64,000 nt of DNA, taken from positions 712,681-776,680 of the forward strand of contig NZ_JACLHY010000001.1 of assembly GCF_014397245.1 (NCBI RefSeq), read 5' to 3'. A program made the position numbers and the translations under genes. Position 1 is the first letter of the stretch, and each line of letters begins with the position of its first letter. The notes under the pieces are model-generated. The model saw only the letters and a program-made list of their open reading frames with translations. It was not told where the DNA came from and did no database searches. Positions 7,797 through 17,487 of this stretch are shown here, piece by piece. This stretch comes from Arenibacter arenosicollis (GTDB taxonomy: Bacteria > Bacteroidota > Bacteroidia > Flavobacteriales > Flavobacteriaceae).

Positions 7797-10700
7797 ATGA
7801 GGCATACTTTACGCAATCGCATCTCGTGTTTTTGTTGTTCTATCCTACTATTTGGTGTCGTTGATGTTTCCGCACAATCTGGTGTTGGAGGAAATTTTGG
7901 TGTTGAGGCAAACCTATATTCGGGGGAGCCGAACGCAGGAAATGACGATTGGTTTACCGGGAATTCTGGATTGGGTGTCATTGACGAAAGTAATTTAGTT
8001 TCTTTTCAGGGAATAATAAATTCCGGACAGAATACAGTTTTTCAGGCTTCCATGGGGAAGCCCAATTACAGTACCCAAAACGGGAGACTTTGGTATGGGG
8101 CTAATTTTGGGCATGATTATATTGCTGAAGAAAATGATAAGACTGCCTTTTCCCAGGGGCGAAATGGTGACAACCCTGCCAATTGGCAAGTAAAACCGTC
8201 CAAAATTTCAAAAAAGGCTGATATAGTTGATTCCTTTGTACATGTTCGAAGGGATGGAAGGAATTTAACTGATGACCTATGGGTGACCATGGCAGTTAGT
8301 ACTTCGGATAATGGGGGAGCCCACTATACGGATGTAGAATTTTATATTGAAGAAATACAATTGGTTGGAAATTCCTTTTCCAACTTTGGCCAGGAAGAAG
8401 GTCATACTGCCTGGCAATTTGATAATGATGGAAAGGTTACAACAATTGGAGACCTTGATGTTGGATTCGACTATTCGGGATCTAGCTTAATGAGTTTGGA
8501 TGTTAGAATTTGGATATCCCGGGAGGATTATTTGGCCAATACGGGATTTACCTATAATAGTTTTGACGGGGAAAGCGGCAGTTCTGTATATGGATATGCA
8601 CATGTAGACTATGGTCAAAATTCCTTCAGTAAAATAAATAATGCTTCCACAACCGCTCCGCCATGGGGTACTTATAACGATGATTTAACTCCTTCCTCTA
8701 CCTACGGTAAAGAAGCTTTAGCCGAGGTTGGACTTAATTTTACCGGTTTGGGTTTTGATCCAGCAGTGATATTTGGATTGGATGTTCCAAGTTATTTTCC
8801 TTATAGTGCGGTTTTGATAAAAACAAGGGGCTCTTCTTCATTCAGTTCTGGACTAGTAGATTTTGCTGGACCGTATCCTTTCTTGGGAACGGCATATGAA
8901 GGGCAATTGGACACTAGTATTCTCAGACCGATTAATTTTGACAGTTGTATGGCTGAGCAAACCATGGCATTGGAGGCCAATTTCAAATCTTCATCGGCGC
9001 TCTATTACTGGGAATCGGTAACTCCTGGTATTACTTTTCCCGATGGAAGTACTTCAAAGGAAGGCGTAGGTCTAGATTTGATAGATATTGAAAGCCCTGG
9101 AACCTATAGATTAAATATTGCATCATGTTCTGGTTGTTCCCCAGATCCTTCAAAGGCAACGAGCATCACGGTTTATGCCAGTCCTTGTGCCAATGATGAC
9201 CAAGAGCAGGTAACCCGAAATAAGTCGGTCGTTATTCAAGTATTGGATAATGATATAGACCTCGACAACAATATCAATATAAATTCTATTAGCAATGCAG
9301 GACTTTTACAATCTGCCAATGGCACGGTAACTATATCCACCGCCACCGCTGAGATAATGTACACCCCAAATCCTGGATATTTAGGTACAGATACCTTTGA
9401 ATATAAAATTTGTGATACGGACGGACTTTGTGATGTTGGATTGGTGACCGTTGAGACTTTTGAGGAGATACCACCGCCATTTATTGACTCGGATAATGAC
9501 GGTATTCTCGACCGTTCGGATCTGGATGATGACAATGATGGTATTCCGGATATTGAGGAGCTAAATACTGTAATCGCTAATTCGCAACCACAATGTGGAG
9601 GGGAAACAACTTTAGATTTCAGTGCCAACGCAGTGTTGCTTTCCGGGACGCCCTTGCAACAAGGTGCGGTATATAGAATTCCGAATGTTACCTCAGGAAC
9701 CGATGCCTTGATTACTATTGTACAGATTTATAATGCCACGGTAACCGAAATCGACAACAATAGTATGGCAAAAGAAGCCTTTAGGCCTTATACGGCTTTT
9801 AATTTTGCCAATAAAGACGATCAAGGGCTTATAGAATATAAGATTCGTTTTGTGACTTCAGGGGGTTCAAATCCAGTGGTACTCGATAAAATCTTTATGA
9901 ATTTTAATGATATTGATGGCACCCATCAATATGGTGAACAGACTTGGAGCTACAACCCCACGAGTTATGTAATTTCAAGTCCAACCGAATTGACAATGTC
10001 TACCGACGGAAAATGGGTAATAGGTACCGCTGGTACTACTACCTATCCTACTGGAAGTAATATTGTACCTCAAGTTAATTTTGGGGTAGATTATAATTCA
10101 AGATCGGAAATTTCTATCCGTGTAGGTGCTGTGGCAAGGGTTGCTGGTGCTTTCTCTACTCAAAGACAACATAATATAGAATTTGGTTGCGTTACCAACT
10201 ATATTGATCCCAGAATTTATGGATTGGATAACGATTGGGATGGAGTAACCAACCAATTGGATCTTGATGTTGATAACGACGGTATATATGATGCTGTAGA
10301 AGCTGGGCACAACCAAACCCATACCAACGGGGTTGTTGATGGGCCCTATGGCCTTAACGGTTTGGCAGACAGCGTAGAATCAGCTTTAGACAATGGCGTC
10401 ATCAACTATGTTGTAAATAATACTGATGGTACTACCGGACCGGATTATATGGATACAGACAGTGATGATGACGGTTGTAGTGATGCCAATGAAGCCTATA
10501 ATAATCCTAATTCAGATCAAGGGGACAATCCATTTTACGGATTAGGAACCCCACCCAAAATCAATTCCAATGGAATAGTAATGGCTGCAACCTATCCCGT
10601 CCCAGCCGATGTGGATGGTAATGGAGTATTTGAATTTCAAGAAAATACCGCTCCGTATATCGTGACCCAGCCTATTGATAAATCCATATGTCCTGGGAAT

Positions 10701-12986
10701 GATGCTTCGTTTTCAGTTGTAGCTGCCAATACGGATACATACCAATGGCAATGGTTAAATGGTTCTGTATGGGAAGATCTTTTGGAGAGTGGAACATACA
10801 GTGGGACAAAAACCAATGTTCTTGATATTACCAATGCTTTATTGGGCGATAACGGAAATTCGTATAGAGTAGTTATTGGCAACGCTACCCATATCTGTCC
10901 TGTGGACGCTTCAACCCCAGTAAAATTAAACGTATTATCTCCGCCAAGTGTAGTTGCCAATGCCTCGGCCACTGCGGTAAATGCAGGGGAAACTGTTGTT
11001 TTGACAGGTGCGGGTGCGGATAGTTACATTTGGGACAATGGAGCCTCTGATGGAGCTCCCATCCCTATATTCTCCACCACTGTTTTCACGGTGGTAGGCA
11101 CAGATGCCAATGGTTGCGAGGGTAGGGACACGATCACTATTGTCGTCAATGGCATGTCCGACCTTAGTCTGACGAAAATTGCTGACATTCCCAATCCCAA
11201 TATTGGCGAGAAAATAATGTTCTCTTTAACGCTGACCAACAACGGTCCGGAGGAGGCAACAAATGTTATAGTAGAGGATCAAATTCCTGTTGGTTACACC
11301 ATAAATGCTATAAATGATGGTGGTGTGCTAAATGGTAATAGTATTAGCTGGACTCTTCCAAGTATTGCTATGGGCACTCAGGTCCTTACTTACGAGCTTA
11401 TAGTAAACGCGCCCACAGGAGCGGTGGATGAATATAAAAATATTGCTCAGATAACATCAGTGGATCAAATCGATCCCGATTCAAGTCCCAATAATGATGA
11501 TAATGACCAGAGTGAAGATGATGAGGACAGTCATACGATTCCAACACCAACCGTAGACTTAAATGTTAGTAAGACGGTAGACAAACTGGAAACATTTGTT
11601 GGCGAAACAGTGACATTTACTATAGACGTAGTAAATAATGGCAACTATAGTGCGTCCAATATTATTATTCAGGATATACTTCCGTCAGGCTATGACCTAA
11701 TAACTGCCAATAGCAATAATGGTAGTTACAATGCCTCAAGTTCATTATGGGAAATTCCTTTCATTGATATTGCCGGAACAGCTACTTTGCAAATGTTAGT
11801 TACCGTATTAAATTCCGGTGATTATACGAACATTGCCAAACTGGTTAAAGTGGATCAATTGGATTCGGAAACTGCTAATGATCAGGATGAGGCCTATGTT
11901 TCGGTTGTCCCCATGGCAGATATTAGCTTAAAGAAAACGGTTAATAATAATATGCCCAATGTTGGGGAAGAAGTGGTTTATACTTTGACAGTCACCAATG
12001 ATGGACCGGATACTGCCACCAATTTGCAAATAACCGATATACTTCCCTTTGGAATTACCGTTGGCAATATTAACGACGGTGGTGTATTAAATGGAAATAC
12101 GATTATCTGGAACGTTCCAAACTTGGAGATTGGATCCATAGCCCTCACTTATGAGGGGACCATTAATATCCCACAAGGAGTTAATGGAGAATACAAGAAT
12201 ATAGCTCAAATAACCAATGTGGATCAATTGGACATGGATTCCGCTCCCAACAATGACGATAATGATCAAAGCGAGGATGATGAGGACAGTCACACAGTTG
12301 GTACGCCTATTGTGGATTTGGAAACTTTCAAAACGGTAGTACCGCAAGAAGGTTATATAGGGGATGAGGTTGTATTTACTGTTAGGGTTATAAACCATGG
12401 ACCATATGTAGCCTCCCATTTGGGAATAACAGAGGAGCTGCCAGCGGGATATGATTATATTTCCTCAGAAACGGATAATGGTACTTATGATCCAACTATG
12501 GGTATTTGGACTATGGATACTTTAGGAATTGAAGAAAGTTCAACACTGGAAATCAAAGCTACTATAACCGAATTGGATGATTATGTAAATGTAGCAACTC
12601 TAGCTTATGTTGATCAGTTGGATTTTAGACCTAACAACGACTCTTCTATGGCGAGTATTACCCTCATCGATTTGGAGGTAAAGGAAATAGATGAGGATTG
12701 TATGGTAATTTTTAATGAATTTTCGCCGAACAACGACGGATTGAACGATGTCTTCTTTATTGAGTGTATAGAAAGTTATCCAAATAATTACCTGCAGATT
12801 TTCAACCGTTGGGGCAAAAGAGTTTTTGAAACCAAAGGATATAAAAATGATTGGCATGGAACAGTATCCAAGACCAATTATATTGGTTCTGATAATAATT
12901 TACCGGTAGGCACCTATTTTTATCTCTTGGATTTTGGGGACGGTGTAAGACCGGTTAAAAGTGGATGGCTATACATTAGCCGATAA
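7797..12986 (+). CDS. Large secreted surface protein with DUF11 repeats and T9SS type B sorting domain
   Basis: A 1729-residue exported protein. A signal peptide (about 1-26, ending VSAQS) is followed by a long unassigned beta-rich region. A cadherin-like tandem domain follows around 465-560. Acidic calcium-binding thrombospondin-type-3 motifs (DSDNDGILDRSD and similar) occur near 564, 810 and 886. An Ig-like domain lies near 950-1120. Four DUF11 repeats start near 1122, 1253, 1373 and 1506, alternating in sequence type A-B-A-B. The final 95 residues (NEFSPNNDGLNDVF to PVKSGWLYISR) are a CHU_C/gliding-type C-terminal domain, the T9SS type B signal. It is probably a cell-surface adhesin-like protein. 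The PorP/SprF-like gene follows after 36 bp. Confidence 0.92.
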   Translation: MRHTLRNRISCFCCSILLFGVVDVSAQSGVGGNFGVEANLYSGEPNAGNDDWFTGNSGLGVIDESNLVSFQGIINSGQNTVFQASMGKPNYSTQNGRLWYGANFGHDYIAEENDKTAFSQGRNGDNPANWQVKPSKISKKADIVDSFVHVRRDGRNLTDDLWVTMAVSTSDNGGAHYTDVEFYIEEIQLVGNSFSNFGQEEGHTAWQFDNDGKVTTIGDLDVGFDYSGSSLMSLDVRIWISREDYLANTGFTYNSFDGESGSSVYGYAHVDYGQNSFSKINNASTTAPPWGTYNDDLTPSSTYGKEALAEVGLNFTGLGFDPAVIFGLDVPSYFPYSAVLIKTRGSSSFSSGLVDFAGPYPFLGTAYEGQLDTSILRPINFDSCMAEQTMALEANFKSSSALYYWESVTPGITFPDGSTSKEGVGLDLIDIESPGTYRLNIASCSGCSPDPSKATSITVYASPCANDDQEQVTRNKSVVIQVLDNDIDLDNNININSISNAGLLQSANGTVTISTATAEIMYTPNPGYLGTDTFEYKICDTDGLCDVGLVTVETFEEIPPPFIDSDNDGILDRSDLDDDNDGIPDIEELNTVIANSQPQCGGETTLDFSANAVLLSGTPLQQGAVYRIPNVTSGTDALITIVQIYNATVTEIDNNSMAKEAFRPYTAFNFANKDDQGLIEYKIRFVTSGGSNPVVLDKIFMNFNDIDGTHQYGEQTWSYNPTSYVISSPTELTMSTDGKWVIGTAGTTTYPTGSNIVPQVNFGVDYNSRSEISIRVGAVARVAGAFSTQRQHNIEFGCVTNYIDPRIYGLDNDWDGVTNQLDLDVDNDGIYDAVEAGHNQTHTNGVVDGPYGLNGLADSVESALDNGVINYVVNNTDGTTGPDYMDTDSDDDGCSDANEAYNNPNSDQGDNPFYGLGTPPKINSNGIVMAATYPVPADVDGNGVFEFQENTAPYIVTQPIDKSICPGNDASFSVVAANTDTYQWQWLNGSVWEDLLESGTYSGTKTNVLDITNALLGDNGNSYRVVIGNATHICPVDASTPVKLNVLSPPSVVANASATAVNAGETVVLTGAGADSYIWDNGASDGAPIPIFSTTVFTVVGTDANGCEGRDTITIVVNGMSDLSLTKIADIPNPNIGEKIMFSLTLTNNGPEEATNVIVEDQIPVGYTINAINDGGVLNGNSISWTLPSIAMGTQVLTYELIVNAPTGAVDEYKNIAQITSVDQIDPDSSPNNDDNDQSEDDEDSHTIPTPTVDLNVSKTVDKLETFVGETVTFTIDVVNNGNYSASNIIIQDILPSGYDLITANSNNGSYNASSSLWEIPFIDIAGTATLQMLVTVLNSGDYTNIAKLVKVDQLDSETANDQDEAYVSVVPMADISLKKTVNNNMPNVGEEVVYTLTVTNDGPDTATNLQITDILPFGITVGNINDGGVLNGNTIIWNVPNLEIGSIALTYEGTINIPQGVNGEYKNIAQITNVDQLDMDSAPNNDDNDQSEDDEDSHTVGTPIVDLETFKTVVPQEGYIGDEVVFTVRVINHGPYVASHLGITEELPAGYDYISSETDNGTYDPTMGIWTMDTLGIEESSTLEIKATITELDDYVNVATLAYVDQLDFRPNNDSSMASITLIDLEVKEIDEDCMVIFNEFSPNNDGLNDVFFIECIESYPNNYLQIFNRWGKRVFETKGYKNDWHGTVSKTNYIGSDNNLPVGTYFYLLDFGDGVRPVKSGWLYISR

Positions 12987-13022
12987 TTTGAAGATTAATT
13001 GTAATACGAAAAATAGTTTTTA

Positions 13023-13943
13023 ATGGTTTCCCCCAACATAAGATTTTTAGTACTCCTTTTCTTGCCAATGTTCTATGTGAGCTTTGGACAACAAGAGCCA
13101 CAGTATACCCATTACAACTTCAATACGATGACCGTAAATGCGGGTTATACAGGTTCCCGCGGCCATTTGACCATTTTGTCGCTTTATAGAAGTCAATGGG
13201 CGGGTATAGAGGGCGCGCCAAGCACCATAACGTTCGGTATAGAATCTCCTATTGGATTATTTGACGGGCTCGGACTCTCCATTATACACGATGAATTGGG
13301 GCCGTCCCAAGAAACCTATATGGATGGGAACTACGCCCATAATTTAATACTTAATCGAAATGGCGATAGACTTTCACTTGGGTTAAAGGCTGGAATAAAA
13401 TTTATGAGCCTGGATTGGTCCAAGGGGCGGTATAGGGAGCCCGAAGCAGCATTTAATGAGAATATCAACAGTAGGGTTCTTCCCACCATTGGAGCCGGAC
13501 TTTTTTATTATACCAACAGGTATTACTTTGGTGTTTCAACCCCTAATATATTGACTGGTAAGCATTATGATGCCATAGCGGAATCTGAAGCTTCCGACCT
13601 TGTTCATCTTTATTTAATAGGTGGTTATGTCTTTGATTTAACACCCGATTTAAAATTTAAGCCATCCTTTTTTGTAAAGAATGTTGTAGGAGGTACTGTG
13701 TCCATTGATGCTTCGATCAACTTCCTGACATACGAAACTTTAAATTTGGGCGTTAACTATAGACTAGAGGATTCTTTGAGTGCTCTTATCGGTTTTCAAA
13801 TCAATACAAAAATCAATATGGGGTATGCCTATGATTACAGTATTAACCAACTAAATAATTACAATTCGGGAACCCATGAGATATTTTTTAGATATCAATT
13901 GATTTCAAAAGACAAAAAGCTCAAATCCCCTAGATTTTTCTAA
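13023..13943 (+). CDS. PorP/SprF-family type IX secretion membrane protein
   Basis: A 306-residue outer-membrane protein with a signal peptide ending at SFGQQ and the hallmark start of the family: QEPQYTHYNFNTMTVNAGYTGSRG. The remainder alternates beta strands and glycine turns as in a beta-barrel, ending in IFFRYQL plus a short basic tail. Family members act with type B CTD substrates; SprF is needed for SprB surface display in Flavobacterium johnsoniae. The placement directly between a type B substrate and a PorE-like gene suggests that it is a dedicated partner of the 7797 product. Several paralogues usually exist per genome, so no gene symbol is given. Confidence 0.9.
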   Translation: MVSPNIRFLVLLFLPMFYVSFGQQEPQYTHYNFNTMTVNAGYTGSRGHLTILSLYRSQWAGIEGAPSTITFGIESPIGLFDGLGLSIIHDELGPSQETYMDGNYAHNLILNRNGDRLSLGLKAGIKFMSLDWSKGRYREPEAAFNENINSRVLPTIGAGLFYYTNRYYFGVSTPNILTGKHYDAIAESEASDLVHLYLIGGYVFDLTPDLKFKPSFFVKNVVGGTVSIDASINFLTYETLNLGVNYRLEDSLSALIGFQINTKINMGYAYDYSINQLNNYNSGTHEIFFRYQLISKDKKLKSPRFF

Positions 13944-13953
13944 TTAAACAACC

Positions 13954-16602
13954 ATGAAACAACTTCTAACAGCCTGCTTGCTCTTTCTTGCTTTAATTGG
14001 CAGTGCCCAAGGAATTAGGAACAACGTAGCGTCCAATTTGGATGAACGATTTTCGGATATAGATTTAAGCAGTAACGGTAAGTCCAGTTCCACATTGGAT
14101 TACAACAGGAGTGTTACTCCCGAAAGCTTTAAAAAGAGAGCTGCCTTAAACCATATTAAAAGCAGGACCTTTAAAAATCTTAAAGGGGCGGATGAAGGTT
14201 TTTATATTGTCTCCGGTGTATTTTCCGATTTGGGCAATGCTCAAAAACTTGCCCAAAAATTAAAGGGACAGGGTTTTGATGCAGGGTATATTAGTAATAC
14301 CAATAACGGTCTCAACTATGTTTATTTGGGCAGGTACGATAATTTGGATAAGGCTATTGCCGCCTGTAACTCCAAATTGGACGGTACTTATTCCGATTCA
14401 TTCTGGTTAATGAATGTTGATAATGGTGGAAAAACCAAAAAAATAGAAATAAGTGGGAATGGTTCTGTTTCATCTCCTATCGCTACTACTGACAATTCTT
14501 CTGTTCAAGATGTGAAAGATTATCCTAAGGGGGCTCAATTGCCGGTTCAAGATGAAAAACCTTCCCCTAAAGACAAGAAGTCTTCGCCCAAGGTAGAATT
14601 ATCCATAGACGAGGTTACCTATGATATGCTTAATCCTGTTAAGGAAGGCGATATGGTAAGTAATAAGGTAAAGGAAAATAAATCAAAGGATAAAGGAAAT
14701 CCCAATGCTACAAGGCTGATTCAAAAAGCAGATCAATATTTTGATAAGATGTGGTATGCGGAAGCTGCCGAATTATATGAAGAAGCCATAAAAAAGGATC
14801 CCAATAATTATTCCTTGGAAATTCTTCAAAAAGCAGGGGATGCCTATTATTATAATACTAATATGGCAAAAGCATATTACTATTATAATATGATTTTCGA
14901 AAGATACGAGAACGAAGTTTCCCAGGACCAAATTTTTAAGTATGCCCATACCTTGAAAGGCACCGGTAAGTACGGGAAGTCCAAAAGGATGATGCGTCTT
15001 TATGACAAAGAGGTCAAGAATGGCAATGCGGGTTCTAAATTGGACTTCAATGCAAACAAAAAAGAGGCCGTCTTGGATAATATTCTAAATATGGAGCTCA
15101 AATTTGGACTTAAAAACTTGGCTATAAATACTAAATATTCTGAATTTTCGCCCATGTTCTATAATGAGGATGAGATTGTATTTGCCTCGGCTAAGGACTC
15201 ATCCATCTTTAATACCAGACGGTATAAATGGAATAATCAACCTTACCTGGACCTTTACGTATCCAAGGTGAATAAGGAATCACAAGACCTGAAGGAGGCT
15301 ATAAGGTTTTCAAAGAAGATAAATTCTAAATATCACGAGGCATCGGTAGCTTTTACTCCAGATAATGCAACCATGTATTTCACACGAAACAATTATGGCA
15401 AAAAATTAAAAAGATCTATGAACGGTGTGAATCACCTAAAAATTTATACCTCAAAGAAAGTTGGTGGGGAATGGTCTGAGGCAGAGGAAGTGCCTTTTAA
15501 CAGCGATGAGTATTCCACGGGCCATCCTGCTTTAAGTCCGGACGGAAAGAAGTTATATTTTGTTTCTGATATGCCAGGAACCATAGGGGAAACGGATATT
15601 TTTGTGGTTGATGTTTTGGGTGACGGAATTTATTCCGAGCCTAAAAACCTAGGGCCGGAAATAAATACGGAACAAAAGGAAATGTTTCCTTTTATTAACG
15701 ATAAGAAATTGTACTTCGCTTCCAATGGCCATGTAGGACTTGGCGGATTGGATGTTTACGAGGTGGCTTATGATGAGGAAGGATTCAAGGAAGTGGTTAA
15801 TATGGGACAGCCCATTAATAGTAATAAGGATGATTTTTCCTATATCGTTAATGAAGAAGACCAAAAAGGATATTTTGCTTCCAACAGACGTGGCGGTAAA
15901 GGGGATGATGATATATATTCTTTTGAAAGACTAGTACTTGAAGAGGTGGTGAAGAACGCCATTTCAGGGGTAGTTACAGAACTAATTACGGGTGATCTTA
16001 TGCCGAAGGCGTTGGTGACACTATTGGATGAGAATAATATTAAATTAAAGGAAATGGTCACGGAGGATGACGGTTCCTTTGTATTTGAAGATTTGGATTC
16101 CAATACCAAATATACCGTAAAGACTACTAAAAGTGAATTCTTTGAAAATATAGTGACGGCAGAAACCAAGGAAAATGAAGTCGTAAATGTGGATGTTACG
16201 ATGAAGAAGTTAAAAGAGCTCATAGCAATTGAAGACGGAATTAAAAAGCTTAAGACTGATATGATTTTCTTCGATTTTGATAAATCGTATATAAGGAAAG
16301 ATGCTTCATTGGAGCTTGATAAATTGGTACAGGTGATGACAGAGTACAAAGACATGGTAATCAAGATTGAATCCCATACCGATTCCAGGGGTCCCGATGT
16401 ATACAACAAATACTTGTCGGACAAGAGGGCCAAATCATCAAGAGCCTATCTTATTTCCAAGGGTATTTCTGCAGACCGTATTGAAAGTGCAATTGGATAT
16501 GGAGAAGAACGTTTGATCAATGAATGTGGAAACGGTATTCGCTGTAGTAGGGAAAAACACGAACTAAATAGACGTTCAGAGTTTATAATAGTTAAGATGT
16601 AA
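13954..16602 (+). CDS. PorE-like OmpA-family protein (SPOR-TPR-PD40-CarboxypepD-OmpA)
   Basis: An 882-residue periplasmic or outer-membrane-associated protein starting with a signal peptide (1-19). Domains in order: a SPOR-like region (about 79-155), a Lys/Pro-rich linker, TPR-type helices (about 245-360), a WD40-like PD40 beta-propeller (about 385-650; repeats such as HPALSPDGKKLYFVSD), a carboxypeptidase-regulatory-like domain (about 668-750), and an OmpA peptidoglycan-binding domain (about 765-882; FFDFDKSYIR, SHTDSRG, NRRSEFIIV). The TPR-propeller-CRD-OmpA order matches PorE of the T9SS, which links PorP to peptidoglycan. The SPOR-like region is an addition. It starts 10 bp after the PorP/SprF stop. 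Confidence 0.9.
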   Translation: MKQLLTACLLFLALIGSAQGIRNNVASNLDERFSDIDLSSNGKSSSTLDYNRSVTPESFKKRAALNHIKSRTFKNLKGADEGFYIVSGVFSDLGNAQKLAQKLKGQGFDAGYISNTNNGLNYVYLGRYDNLDKAIAACNSKLDGTYSDSFWLMNVDNGGKTKKIEISGNGSVSSPIATTDNSSVQDVKDYPKGAQLPVQDEKPSPKDKKSSPKVELSIDEVTYDMLNPVKEGDMVSNKVKENKSKDKGNPNATRLIQKADQYFDKMWYAEAAELYEEAIKKDPNNYSLEILQKAGDAYYYNTNMAKAYYYYNMIFERYENEVSQDQIFKYAHTLKGTGKYGKSKRMMRLYDKEVKNGNAGSKLDFNANKKEAVLDNILNMELKFGLKNLAINTKYSEFSPMFYNEDEIVFASAKDSSIFNTRRYKWNNQPYLDLYVSKVNKESQDLKEAIRFSKKINSKYHEASVAFTPDNATMYFTRNNYGKKLKRSMNGVNHLKIYTSKKVGGEWSEAEEVPFNSDEYSTGHPALSPDGKKLYFVSDMPGTIGETDIFVVDVLGDGIYSEPKNLGPEINTEQKEMFPFINDKKLYFASNGHVGLGGLDVYEVAYDEEGFKEVVNMGQPINSNKDDFSYIVNEEDQKGYFASNRRGGKGDDDIYSFERLVLEEVVKNAISGVVTELITGDLMPKALVTLLDENNIKLKEMVTEDDGSFVFEDLDSNTKYTVKTTKSEFFENIVTAETKENEVVNVDVTMKKLKELIAIEDGIKKLKTDMIFFDFDKSYIRKDASLELDKLVQVMTEYKDMVIKIESHTDSRGPDVYNKYLSDKRAKSSRAYLISKGISADRIESAIGYGEERLINECGNGIRCSREKHELNRRSEFIIVKM

Positions 16603-16632
16603 TATTTGTTCACACACGAAATTACTAACATC

Positions 16633-16668
16633 AAAACCGCCTTTCTTATATGGAATAGGCGGTTTTTT
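16633..16668 (+). terminator. Intrinsic terminator of the T9SS surface module
   Basis: AAAACCGCC (16633-16641) pairs perfectly with GGCGGTTTT (16658-16666), followed by further T. It lies 31 bp after the OmpA-family stop and ends the three-gene unit. Confidence 0.85.
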
Positions 16669-17035
16669 AATTACTATTGGCCCAATTAACCTAAATAATA
16701 TACCGTTAAGTATAATAATATATGTTGACAGGCCGCAAAATGAAGTTGCACCAAATCATCTCAAAGAAATTTTTGAATGATCATAGGTCTATATCGCATG
16801 TATGTTATTGCAATTCAAGCATATTATTTAATTAAGGGATTTCTTCCAATTTCTATGTACGCAGGGTTAAGTGTATTAAGCCACGGGGTTCAAATTAAAG
16901 CCAATGATTAATGGTGAAACCCATTTTCACAACAAGCTGGGGTCTATTTACAACAAAAAAGTCCGATGAAATACCTAACTATCGGATTTTGAGTTATATA
17001 TAATAGTAATCAACCAAATAACCAAACCAAAAATC
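16669..17035. other. AT-rich intergenic region with a hairpin before the 56-residue gene
   Basis: No gene is supported here. A hairpin with arms TCCGAT (16962-16967) and ATCGGA (16981-16986), extended by A/T pairs and followed by TTTTGAG, lies in what is probably the leader of the small gene at 17036. It resembles a weak terminator and could mark the end of an unseen short transcript or act as an attenuator. The only short frame (31 codons from 16741) lacks recognisable character. Confidence 0.4.
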
Positions 17036-17206
17036 ATGAAAAACGTTCAGTTAATTCGAGAAATTTATTTAGAAGCATTTAGAAGTATGGGTCATGCCTT
17101 TGTAAAGTCCTATTTTAAGTTAATGAGCTGGTTTTGTTTTGTAAGCTTCATAATCGTACTCTATGCTTTTGTATTCAGAATTACTACGGGCTTCGCCTTT
17201 GATTAA
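17036..17206 (+). CDS. Small membrane protein of 56 residues (DUF6747-like)
   Basis: ATG-to-TAA frame encoding MKNVQLIREIYLEAFR, a basic middle region and one membrane segment (about residues 29-48, WFCFVSFIIVLYAFVF), ending TTGFAFD. It resembles, from memory, the flavobacterial small-protein family DUF6747. Support comes from its protein-like composition, its place between a leader hairpin and its own strong terminator, and the absence of any other gene in the interval. Function unknown. Confidence 0.7.
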   Translation: MKNVQLIREIYLEAFRSMGHAFVKSYFKLMSWFCFVSFIIVLYAFVFRITTGFAFD

Positions 17207-17226
17207 ACCAATAACCAACCAAACTA

Positions 17227-17253
17227 AGAAACGCCCTAAAGGGCGTTTTTTTA
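17227..17253 (+). terminator. Intrinsic terminator after the 56-residue gene
   Basis: ACGCCC (17231-17236) and GGGCGT (17241-17246) form a tight stem with a TAAA loop followed by seven T. It lies about 25 bp after the TAA. Confidence 0.85.
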
Positions 17254-17431
17254 TTTTCCGCCAACTTTTAATATTCCCCAGCACTCATGTTAATTGCCTA
17301 TCAATAGCCAGGTATATATTTTGGTCGTTACATTCCTCATAAATGCTTTATGACTGAAAATGAAAACCATATCCGAGGCTATTTTTATTGGTTTTAATGA
17401 GTGTTTTTCAAAATAGCCTGATTGATATACT

Positions 17432-17464
17432 GAAAAAAAAATAGGGCCCGTGAAGGGCCCTATT
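17432..17464 (-). terminator. Intrinsic terminator of the LysM/DUF4837 unit
   Basis: TAGGGCCC (17442-17449) and GGGCCCTA (17455-17462) form a strong GC stem. The nine A on the left side become a U-tract on the minus strand, about 30 bp after the stop at 17488. Confidence 0.85.
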
Positions 17465-17487
17465 CGTAGTTATTTATTTTGTAGACG

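Noticed and set aside
15840..16433. 197-codon antisense open frame inside the PorE-like gene, and a similar 197-codon frame antisense to pgk (20429-21022)
   Set aside because: Both lie wholly within strongly supported genes, have Ser/Ile/Phe-rich sequences typical of reverse-strand shadows, and lack any family resemblance or upstream signals.
16741..16836. 31-codon frame between the T9SS terminator and the 56-residue gene
   Set aside because: No recognisable composition, promoter or terminator of its own; AT-rich chance frame.
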